Shown here: positions 56,835 to 64,000 of the stretch, in pieces
Layout of the letters: every line of letters starts with the position of its first letter
Position numbering within the stretch: the first letter of the stretch is position 1
Source: an uncultured Paracoccaceae bacterium
GTDB taxonomy: Bacteria; Pseudomonadota; Alphaproteobacteria; Rhodobacterales; Rhodobacteraceae
Length of the DNA stretch: 64,000 nucleotides
Reading direction: 5' to 3'
Assembly: GCA_947503965.1 (NCBI GenBank)
Contig: CANNFU010000014.1
Span: forward strand, 1 to 64,000
The notes under the pieces: generated by a model
Database searches by the model: none
What the model was told of the DNA's origin: nothing
Seen by the model: only the letters and a program-made list of their open reading frames with translations
Made by a program: the position numbers and the translations under genes

Positions 56835-59800
56835 TTAAAACTTCGCAACCAAGTTCACAAAAAGCCCCTGATCATCTTGGGTCAAATCCGTGAGGTCATC
56901 TGAAAAACTGGCGAAGTTGTACCCGATCCCTACTTTGGCATTGTCACCGAAATGCCTGTAGATGGCAGCCAGTGCGCCAGCCTCTGCTGCGCCTGCATCT
57001 ACCGCGTCAAAGTAGCGAACCTCAAGCAGCGCATCCCAATTGTGGACAATGTTGTATCGCACATTGGTAACGGCCAACCATGCGTCGTTGCTGGTAAGCG
57101 GTGTTTCGCCGTCAACCGCGCTTTCAGTCCTACGACCACCCAGCTTGGCACCCAGCGTCCATTCGCGGTTCAAATCATAGCTCAGTTGCAGGTCAGCAAC
57201 ATGGCTTTCCTGTACCGGACCGGCACCTGCAACCCCATCTATTTCCTGGCCGAACATGTCATACAAAAAGCGATAGCTGGCCAGCACATTCAGACGCTCG
57301 TTCCTAACAGGCCGCACAGCATAGCCGATGCGCGCATCCACCAGCGTGCCGTTCAAAAGCGAGCTTTCCACAGTCGTAGTTTCCGCGGCATCAAGGCTGA
57401 ACAACAATCGGCGCGCATCATCAATCTGGTAGCGCGCGTCAGCCGTCAGATAGATCGCATCAAGATCGTCGCGGTCGGAGCCTTCGCTGGCACGCTCTTG
57501 CCGGTACTCGATAAGGACGCGACCGGTTAGGTCCGCATCGTCAAATCGCACGCCAAATGACAGCGCCTCACGATCAAAATCGCCATTCACATCATCCTCG
57601 ACCTGACCGACCTCGATTGAGGCAATATATGTCAAAAAGTCGCTCTGCGTGTATTCGGCACCATACCTGCTCGAGAGGCTGCGTGTGGCGCCGAAGATGT
57701 CGTAGATGTTCTCGGTCACCAAGGCCATGTCGGCATTTACTTGACGGCGCCCGCCCAGAATGTACTTGCCGCCATTGTCACCGCTTGAGACACCTGCATC
57801 AATTGCACGGCCTGCATCCAGCTCATACCCGAAATAGGTGCTGTTGTTTCCATCGTCGGACCATGACGCCAGCGCGCGGGCACCAAAGCCACCAGTGCCT
57901 TCCGACACTTCCGCGTCCAGCGTCCAGCCGTTACCTACCTCAGCCGCTACGCCGACACCGGCGCGGTTAAACTCATCAAGGCCATCACTGGCCAATGCGT
58001 TTTGACCAAAGATGCGATATGTCAGCCCGTCGCGGGGGCTGTATGCCAGACGCGCGGCAACATCCGTGCGATTGCCGTCAGTTGTGCTCGTAATCTCATC
58101 CAGATATTCAATCCCCAAAGTGTAGCTGAGTTGCGGCGTGATATCGCCACGAACCTCTGCACCCACTTCGGTCTTTTCGTCGCCAACGCCATTTTCATAG
58201 ACATCGGCGTAAACCTTGTAGCCAAAGCCAAGTTCAGGATCAGATTCGACATAAGCGCCATAGAGCGTCTCATCGCCTGTGGCGTCAGTCACTTGGTAAT
58301 CAAGTGTCGAGAAGCCCTCCGTGCGTTCCTCAAAATAGCCACCGACAATGCCTGACCGACCCTCGCCAAAGTCGCCCAGATCCGCCTGGCCCTCAAGTTT
58401 GAAGGCTCTGCCTGATCCTGCAACTGCATCGGTATTGTCAATGATCACGCCACCATCGGACGAGAACGAAGACCCAAAGCCTGGGCCGTCGGACTCAGCA
58501 TAGTCAAGCTGAACGAAACTATTGGCACCATGGATAACGCGCAGATCGGCACCCACAGATGTTTGATCTGCTACCCCAGTCTCTTCCTGAATGGCCGTCA
58601 CACCCAAACGCAAATTGTCCGTCGCCCAGGTTTCCGCGCGTCCTCCTAAAGCGTAGCCGTCAACGTCAGAAGTCAATGGTGTATATTCGTATTGTGATAC
58701 CAGATTGATGGCCAAGTCGCCGCCCGGGTTGGTCTGGATCAGGTTAGGGTTCACGTAAGACGACAGGGGATTGTAAAGGGTTATCAGGCCTTGCAAATAG
58801 TTGATGTCATAGTCACGACCTGCAACCAGCCTGCGCCGCTCTATCACCCGGCCAGTATCTGCATCACGTTGCTCGACGGTCAGTGTCTCAGACCCGACCG
58901 TGATGTCCTGACGCTGCAGGAAGTATACCGACCCGCTTGTGCCTTGAAACACTTCGCGGCCAACCAACTGATCGGGCTGGGCTGCATAAAGATCAAGCGA
59001 TAGGCGCGCTTCTCCTTCAGAAGTTCGTGTCTGGCTTTGGTAAGAACCTTGCACTCCATAAAGCGTACGCTCATTGCGCAGATAGCCTCCACCGTTCAGG
59101 TCCGCTTGGTAGTCACCCCAAAGCGCGAAGTTACCGTCCTGTTCCACGCGCAGGTAGAACTTGCCCGACGTTGGCGTGTTATCAACAATCTCGCTGTCAT
59201 CGCCAAAGGTCAGAAAGCTGTCTTCGGCCCCGATCCGACGCAGGACCGCACGCGGATCTTTCTCATCAAGGTTGTTGAAAATATCTTCGAGGTCTTCTTC
59301 GCCTGTATCAACGGATGCCGTGACCCGCACCCCATTGGCCGTCTTTCCGTCAACATAGCCTGCCAGCCGCCCGGTCGTGCGCGTTTCGGGATCGTCCGTC
59401 AGGTCTTCGCCGTAGATGCCATAGGTGAGGTCTGCAATCGCTGTATAAAACCACTCGGACCGTGGGATCACGATGGCCCGCTCCAACTGCGTGCGGCGGC
59501 CGTTTGCTTCAACCGAAACGCCAACGTCATAGTCGCCGGGTGGCAGGATGCGCTGGATCACTAGACGACCCGCTGCATCTGCGATCACTTCTTCGTCCAA
59601 GGTGCGCAGAATGGACCTTGGCGCTGCGCCATCGGCAGAAACGGTGACAGCACCGCCACTGACAGGAATGTTGCGCACGGCGGTGAAGTCGGTGCCTTCT
59701 TCGACCGATGACAGACCCCGGTCATCACGCTGCATCAGCGGCAACGGTTCTGTCTCATCGTAGCGTCCGTTCGGATCATAAACACGATGCACGACCACGA

Positions 59801-60314
59801 CATCCTCTCCGGACGGCATTTGAAATGAAACCGCGCCATTTGCTGTTGCGGGCACCACCGCCAGCAGCCGCGGGCCACCAACCGCAGCCCGGTCGATCAA
59901 ACGCATCTCGGCGCGTTCAATAAAGGCTGGATAGTTCGCTTCACTCTGCAAAGTCACGGTTTCACCCGCGCTGTAAGCAGCTTCAGACCCCACAGTCTTG
60001 ACGTTCAAGCGCGGGGTGGCACCCAGCCCATCAAACGTGACCTGCACATTTGCCTGTGAGAGCGCGATATCCGTGCGCCGAACACGGTCTTCCAGCTGAG
60101 GATCACCGGTCACGATTTCACCATCAAGCGATAATGAAAAGCCGGTCGCGGCTGGAGAGCCCGCCTCCGCTTCCGTGTTCGGTGCTATAGGAATTGTGAC
60201 TGTATCACCCGCATTGGGTGCCTCTTGTGCCATCGCAAGGCTTGATAATACAAGATTGATGGCGGTTGCGCCGAGAAGACGTGAAATGATTGGACGGTTC
60301 ATTTGAATGGCCAT
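56835..60314 (-). CDS. Large predicted outer-membrane beta-barrel protein
   Basis: This 1159-aa protein has a signal peptide (residues 5-29, ending SLAMA). An N-terminal domain of about 230 residues has Ig-like or carboxypeptidase-regulatory folds (LPPGDYDVGVSVEANGR). Many amphipathic strands with Tyr/Gly/Asp follow, and the protein ends LFVNLVAKF with the terminal Phe of a barrel. No TonB box or plug is obvious. It lies 13 bp after the 985-aa gene and is probably co-transcribed, suggesting a secretion or surface-attachment partner. The function is unknown. Confidence 0.8.
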   Translation of the reverse strand: MAIQMNRPIISRLLGATAINLVLSSLAMAQEAPNAGDTVTIPIAPNTEAEAGSPAATGFSLSLDGEIVTGDPQLEDRVRRTDIALSQANVQVTFDGLGATPRLNVKTVGSEAAYSAGETVTLQSEANYPAFIERAEMRLIDRAAVGGPRLLAVVPATANGAVSFQMPSGEDVVVVHRVYDPNGRYDETEPLPLMQRDDRGLSSVEEGTDFTAVRNIPVSGGAVTVSADGAAPRSILRTLDEEVIADAAGRLVIQRILPPGDYDVGVSVEANGRRTQLERAIVIPRSEWFYTAIADLTYGIYGEDLTDDPETRTTGRLAGYVDGKTANGVRVTASVDTGEEDLEDIFNNLDEKDPRAVLRRIGAEDSFLTFGDDSEIVDNTPTSGKFYLRVEQDGNFALWGDYQADLNGGGYLRNERTLYGVQGSYQSQTRTSEGEARLSLDLYAAQPDQLVGREVFQGTSGSVYFLQRQDITVGSETLTVEQRDADTGRVIERRRLVAGRDYDINYLQGLITLYNPLSSYVNPNLIQTNPGGDLAINLVSQYEYTPLTSDVDGYALGGRAETWATDNLRLGVTAIQEETGVADQTSVGADLRVIHGANSFVQLDYAESDGPGFGSSFSSDGGVIIDNTDAVAGSGRAFKLEGQADLGDFGEGRSGIVGGYFEERTEGFSTLDYQVTDATGDETLYGAYVESDPELGFGYKVYADVYENGVGDEKTEVGAEVRGDITPQLSYTLGIEYLDEITSTTDGNRTDVAARLAYSPRDGLTYRIFGQNALASDGLDEFNRAGVGVAAEVGNGWTLDAEVSEGTGGFGARALASWSDDGNNSTYFGYELDAGRAIDAGVSSGDNGGKYILGGRRQVNADMALVTENIYDIFGATRSLSSRYGAEYTQSDFLTYIASIEVGQVEDDVNGDFDREALSFGVRFDDADLTGRVLIEYRQERASEGSDRDDLDAIYLTADARYQIDDARRLLFSLDAAETTTVESSLLNGTLVDARIGYAVRPVRNERLNVLASYRFLYDMFGQEIDGVAGAGPVQESHVADLQLSYDLNREWTLGAKLGGRRTESAVDGETPLTSNDAWLAVTNVRYNIVHNWDALLEVRYFDAVDAGAAEAGALAAIYRHFGDNAKVGIGYNFASFSDDLTDLTQDDQGLFVNLVAKF

Positions 60315-60327
60315 GGTATCTACTCGC

Positions 60328-63285
60328 TCACTGCAACTGCATGACTGTTTTCTCGATCAACAACTGATAGTTGCCGATGCCAGCCCATTGCTCTTGGATC
60401 AGAGCTTCGACTGCGTCCAATCTCGCATGCGCAAGCTCAGACCCCTCACCATCACGATAATAGGCAATGCGGATCACCGTTGGTGTGTCTGCGATTTGTC
60501 GCAAAACACTCTCTAACCCGTTGGCAAGCCCCTGAGATGGGACAACCTCGCCACCGCTATAGGCCCGCGCGCTTAGATCGACATCAAATACACGCCCTAA
60601 AGCCGCCCCAAAATTCATCTCGGTCATCAAACCAGAGGTCAGGCGCATCACGCGTGGATTCTCGGTTGTGACGCGGTAGCCGGTTGGAAGTGTCCGCGTA
60701 TCCAGCTTCAGCATGAAATTGCTGCCAATATCGGTTGGTATTTCTGCGCAGGGGACAGAGTATCTGCCAAAGGTGTCGGTCGTAATCGTTGTTCCTGTTG
60801 GTGTCACCAGACGTACGCCGGGAATGCCGACCTCGGTTTGTTCAACGACGGCATCAGCCAGTTTGCCACCCTCACCCAGCTTATCGATAAAAATGTCCTG
60901 ATCGGTGATCTGAGCACGGACGTCAGGCACTACGTCCTGGTAACCATCCATGTTCACATCATCGAACACCTTGCCAATCACAGGCGAGCAGTCAAAAGTC
61001 GATTCAACGGTCCGCGACACCGCTGCGGAGGCCGTTTCCGCCAAAGCTTCACCTGTCAACGCATCCAATAGACTGACTGTATTTGTCAGTGTCCCCGCCG
61101 GTGCTGACGTCAATACGCGGGCTTGCAACACAATCGTCAGGTCGTCATTTGCTGGTATTGTCAAATCCGAGAAGGTTATCGACCGACCAGAGACCGTAGG
61201 CTCAGAAGCCGCACCATCAACCGTCGCACTATCCGGCACAAAAGCAAGGCCATCGGGCAACGTATCGATGACTTCCACCGGTCCAAAGTCCACAGCCATC
61301 ATTGACGTCGCAACAATCTCATAGCTAATCGTCTGGCCGATCAAGACTTGCGTGGCAGGTGTCGATTTGGTGAGCATAAACTCACCTGCGGACTGCAAGG
61401 TCAGAACTGTGGGGTCATCGCCCGTACCGGTCCCTGCAGGATCTGGGACATCTGGCACAGTCCCCGTCGAGCGGTCCAGCGTCGGTTCAGTGCCGGTATC
61501 ACTTGCGTCAACAACCGGATCAAAGCCGGGCAATGGCAGAGCCGGATCAGGGTCGCCGCCAATATCTGTTTCGACAGCCGTTGATGTGACATCAGCCGTA
61601 TTGGTTATGCTGCCCGCAGCAATGTCTGAGTCTGCCAAAACATAGGTAGCGGTTGCAACCTCAACCGGCCCCTCGCCAATTGCCAGATCGCCATCAAAGC
61701 CAACCACTGGTTGCGTCAGAACGAAGGCTCCATCGAGTCCATCGAGGTCAGTGTCGGACACAGTAACGCCAGCAAGTGCCGTATCGCCGGTGTTCTCAGC
61801 GGTAAAGCTGTAATTCACCGTGTCACCCGGATCGCCAAACACGCCACTACCGTTCGTGTCGGAAATAGAAGACACAGATTTAACCAGCTCGATTGAAGCA
61901 TCGGCATAGGTGATGGTGATGTTGGCAGTGTCGCTCAGACCGGTGGCGGTCTCGGTCAGCGTGTAGGGAATGACCGCCGGGTTGCCGCCGCTGGCGATCA
62001 GCGTCGCATTGGGCACAAATTCCAGCTGGCCGTTGACCGGGTTGTAGGTATAGGTGCCGTCCGCATTGCTCAGCGTCGTCTGATCGCCTGCCGTCACCGG
62101 ATCAAGATCAACGGTCACATCCCCCGGTGCCGGCGTCGAGCCATCCCCCAGAAGGTCGTCATCCAGCAGATCCAGCCCGGTGATCGTATCGCCGACCGGA
62201 TTGTTGAGGTCCTCGTCGTCATTGGCCACCGGCGCATCGGCATAGGTGATGGTGATGTTGGCAGTGTCGCTCAGACCGGTGGCGGTCTCGGTCAGCGTGT
62301 AGGGAATGACCGCCGGGTTGCCGCCGCTGGCGATCAGCGTCGCATTGGGCACAAATTCCAGCTGGCCGTTGACCGGGTTGTAGGTATAGGTGCCGTCCGC
62401 ATTGCTCAGCGTCGTCTGATCGCCTGCCGTCACCGGATCAAGATCAACGGTCACATCCCCCGGTGCCGGCGTCGAGCCATCCCCCAGAAGGTCGTCATCC
62501 AGCAGATCCAGCCCGGTGATCGTATCGCCGACCGGATTGTTGAGGTCCTCGTCGTCATTGGCCACCGGCGGATCCGAAGGAGCGAATGCGATTTGCGCGC
62601 TTTGCAGCGGACATACACTTGAGGCCAGGTTATTGAAGCTCGCTGCAGTCAATGGCACGATTGTGTTTCCGGAGTCACCACCTGCCGCATCGCGCTCTGG
62701 CACAGTCGGAGGTACGACCACGCCAGGGCCGGACACTTCGAATGCATCCGGCGCCCCGGCAAATACGATGCGTTGTGGACCGGCAGGATCGCTTGGCACG
62801 CCAGGGCGCGTGGCACAGGTAAACGTTCCGAAATTGACTAAACGCGCACTACCGTCTGTCGCGGTGTAGTCAAAAATCATTTGACCAACGGTGGATATTG
62901 ACCCCTGAAGCTGGAAATCCGTTCCAGGAGCAATGTAAAGTGTTGCACCTTGCGCGACGACAAGGCCGGGATCACCGGTGTTGTAGGTCAATGGATCACT
63001 CAGCGGATCAAACACTGAGGGTGGTGTGCTTGCTGTTCCTGTATCGCCAGGAAAGATGCATGCAACTTCACCAGGTACCAAGGCACCGCCATTGATGCGA
63101 GTACGCAACTCCGTGATATCGACGTTGCAGGTCAAGCCATAGTCGCCAGGTGACTGCGCTCGACCGGATGACGCGGCCGTTATCGCTATTAGCGACAGGA
63201 GCACAGCACGTAAGAGTTTTACCAACTCGACCGGTGGCTGGGTGGCAATTCTAGATACTGCTGTTTCAAAGGGATTGGGCCGCAT
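60328..63285 (-). CDS. Large secreted modular protein (DUF11/SdrD-like, OmpA-like end)
   Basis: This 985-aa protein has a signal peptide-like segment (LVKLLRAVLLSLIAITAASSGRA). A unique N-terminal region of about 220 residues is followed by two tandem 112-aa modules (PVANDDEDLNNPVGDTITGL...), DUF11-type repeats (SIELVKSVSSISDTNGSG and following), and an SdrD-B-like domain (GKVFDDVNMDGYQDVVPDV). A C-terminal OmpA-like stretch ends with ARLDAVEALIQEQW. The tandem modules are identical and arise from a 336-bp duplication. Adhesion or matrix function is inferred. Confidence 0.8.
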   Translation of the reverse strand: MRPNPFETAVSRIATQPPVELVKLLRAVLLSLIAITAASSGRAQSPGDYGLTCNVDITELRTRINGGALVPGEVACIFPGDTGTASTPPSVFDPLSDPLTYNTGDPGLVVAQGATLYIAPGTDFQLQGSISTVGQMIFDYTATDGSARLVNFGTFTCATRPGVPSDPAGPQRIVFAGAPDAFEVSGPGVVVPPTVPERDAAGGDSGNTIVPLTAASFNNLASSVCPLQSAQIAFAPSDPPVANDDEDLNNPVGDTITGLDLLDDDLLGDGSTPAPGDVTVDLDPVTAGDQTTLSNADGTYTYNPVNGQLEFVPNATLIASGGNPAVIPYTLTETATGLSDTANITITYADAPVANDDEDLNNPVGDTITGLDLLDDDLLGDGSTPAPGDVTVDLDPVTAGDQTTLSNADGTYTYNPVNGQLEFVPNATLIASGGNPAVIPYTLTETATGLSDTANITITYADASIELVKSVSSISDTNGSGVFGDPGDTVNYSFTAENTGDTALAGVTVSDTDLDGLDGAFVLTQPVVGFDGDLAIGEGPVEVATATYVLADSDIAAGSITNTADVTSTAVETDIGGDPDPALPLPGFDPVVDASDTGTEPTLDRSTGTVPDVPDPAGTGTGDDPTVLTLQSAGEFMLTKSTPATQVLIGQTISYEIVATSMMAVDFGPVEVIDTLPDGLAFVPDSATVDGAASEPTVSGRSITFSDLTIPANDDLTIVLQARVLTSAPAGTLTNTVSLLDALTGEALAETASAAVSRTVESTFDCSPVIGKVFDDVNMDGYQDVVPDVRAQITDQDIFIDKLGEGGKLADAVVEQTEVGIPGVRLVTPTGTTITTDTFGRYSVPCAEIPTDIGSNFMLKLDTRTLPTGYRVTTENPRVMRLTSGLMTEMNFGAALGRVFDVDLSARAYSGGEVVPSQGLANGLESVLRQIADTPTVIRIAYYRDGEGSELAHARLDAVEALIQEQWAGIGNYQLLIEKTVMQLQ
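61898..62570. repeat. Perfect 336-bp tandem duplication inside the 985-aa gene
   Basis: Unit 1 (61898-62233) and unit 2 (62234-62569) start with GCATCGGCATAGGTGATGG and appear identical base by base. The period is 112 codons, so the frame is kept. Near-perfect identity implies recent duplication or gene conversion. Confidence 0.9.
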
Positions 63286-63532
63286 AGGTACACCTTAGAA
63301 TTGCTAACAGAAAAGAACCTCTACCTTGGGTGGGGACGCTTTAGATCCGCGCTTCAGATTACAATCCCTCAAATGAATTCATCTTAAAGGTGTTGCTTGA
63401 CAGCCACTACCCTTTTTAAGTGCGTTTGTGGCGTAAGGATCAAAAGAAGCCATGCCAGAAAAACTGAAAACCAGAGGGCGGAACACCCATCACCATTGGC
63501 TCACAAGCAGCGGCACCGTGGCAAGTGTATCG
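63286..63532. other. Upstream region of the surface-protein operon
   Basis: These 247 bases hold no gene. A TTGACA at 63397 is on the plus strand and has no matching -10 box. The promoter of the 985-aa gene must lie here. Confidence 0.35.
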
Positions 63533-63835
63533 CTATGGCATTTGCACTAGCTCTTTGTCGTTCTTTAGATGACGTTCAACAAGTTTCTTCGCTAACCTAC
63601 CTTTCGGCGTCGGCCTTGCGAGAGGGCGGTTAATGTAAGGCGCCTCGCCAAAGACCTCACTGATTTCCCGCTCTGCAGCTGGTGATAACGCCTTCAATGC
63701 TTCAGTGCCAGTGTACAGTGTTTCGGCTAGCGCACCTTCGGCTTCAATAACCTCGTGTTCGTCACAGATGACGTGAACGTAGGTTATTGATGCGACATCT
63801 TTGGCGACTTCTACACCTGGCACCGCAAGCAGGTT
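63533..63835 (-). pseudogene. C-terminal fragment of a Hint-domain protein
   Basis: The fragment reads ...PGVEVAKDVASITYVHVICDEHEVIEAEG then TLYTGTEALKALSP and RPLARPTPKGRLAKKLVERHLKNDK. This is the C-terminal block of Roseobacter Hedgehog/intein (Hint) domain proteins (Y-x-H-[IV]-x-x-D-x-H-E-[IV]). The start, catalytic Cys block and middle are missing; homology stops where the IS3-like element begins at about 63836, so the gene was cut by that insertion. Confidence 0.78.
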
Positions 63836-64000
63836 GACTCAGTCCCCTGAAATCAGGCCACTGAGGTGTTAGTAATCCGTCCAAGCAAAGGATGGACTAT
63901 GAAACGCAGATTTTCAGACGAACAGATCATCGGGATGATCAAGGAATACGAGGTGGGCGTGAAAGCTCAGGAGCTTTGCCGGAAGTACGGGATCAGCGAT
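63836..64000 (+). mobile_element. IS3-family insertion sequence, left end (partial)
   Basis: The end begins TGACTCAGTCCCCTGAAA, and orfA follows about 60 bases later. The element runs off the window, so its right end, orfB and target duplication cannot be seen. Confidence 0.7.
63899..64000 (+). CDS. IS3-family transposase OrfA (partial)
   Basis: The frame MKRRFSDEQIIGMIKEYEVG... ELCRKYGISD is the start of a helix-turn-helix IS3 OrfA. Only 34 codons are in the window. AAAGGATGG lies upstream of the ATG. Confidence 0.85.
   Translation, partial: MKRRFSDEQIIGMIKEYEVGVKAQELCRKYGISD

Noticed and set aside
61898..62570. Tandem repeat as a CRISPR array
   Set aside because: Two 336-bp coding units in frame; no short repeats with unique spacers.

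Overview
The window looks like a chromosomal segment of an alphaproteobacterium of the Rhodobacteraceae (Roseobacter group). This is inferred from gene content: a MipZ-type ParA ATPase, a class I (archaeal-type) lysyl-tRNA synthetase, a leuC-leuD...leuB locus with small interspersed genes, a ureDABC-EFG urease locus, an RTX-like Ca-binding protein, a Hint-domain fragment and an autotransporter. No rRNA genes or CRISPR arrays are visible. One tRNA gene, tRNA-Gln(TTG), is present.

Layout. 0-5.4 kb: DEAD-box RNA helicase, MipZ, an FMN/Fe-S glutamate-synthase-like protein and a DMT exporter. 5.4-14.6 kb: leucine biosynthesis (leuB, leuD, leuC on the minus strand) interleaved with a GNAT, an ArsR/SRPBCC pair, a LysR/NAD(P)-binding pair, an exonuclease/endonuclease/phosphatase-family protein and a membrane protein; a 28-codon open frame and a hairpin precede leuC. 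15-24.6 kb: RTX-like protein, MscS channel, autotransporter, acetyl-CoA synthetase, YdcF, an outer-membrane-like protein and an MFS transporter. 24.8-32.2 kb: an 11-gene minus-strand urease locus that also holds a Lys/Ala/Pro-rich phasin/PhaF-like gene preceded by a PhaR-type CTGC-N3-GCAG box. 32.3-41.4 kb: beta-helix protein, DUF4864 protein, lysK-type LysRS, TerB-like protein, nadD-dacB, BON-MscS and tRNA-Gln.

41.4-56.6 kb is an accessory-looking, loosely packed stretch. It has a MerR regulator translationally coupled to a 38-aa peptide, a wHTH-TM-TPR regulator divergent from a lytic transglycosylase, an ABC transporter with its GntR regulator, an HTH/SRPBCC cluster, a DUF6429 protein, a GNAT, unknown genes, a dispersed repeat of about 70-75 bp (three clear copies), an IS3 orfA remnant and a tyrosine recombinase interrupted by an amber codon.

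56.8-63.3 kb is a two-gene cell-surface operon: a 985-aa modular secreted/envelope protein containing an apparently perfect 336-bp tandem duplication, followed by a 1159-aa predicted outer-membrane beta-barrel. The window closes with the C-terminal stump of a Hint-domain protein cut off by an IS3-family element that runs off the end.
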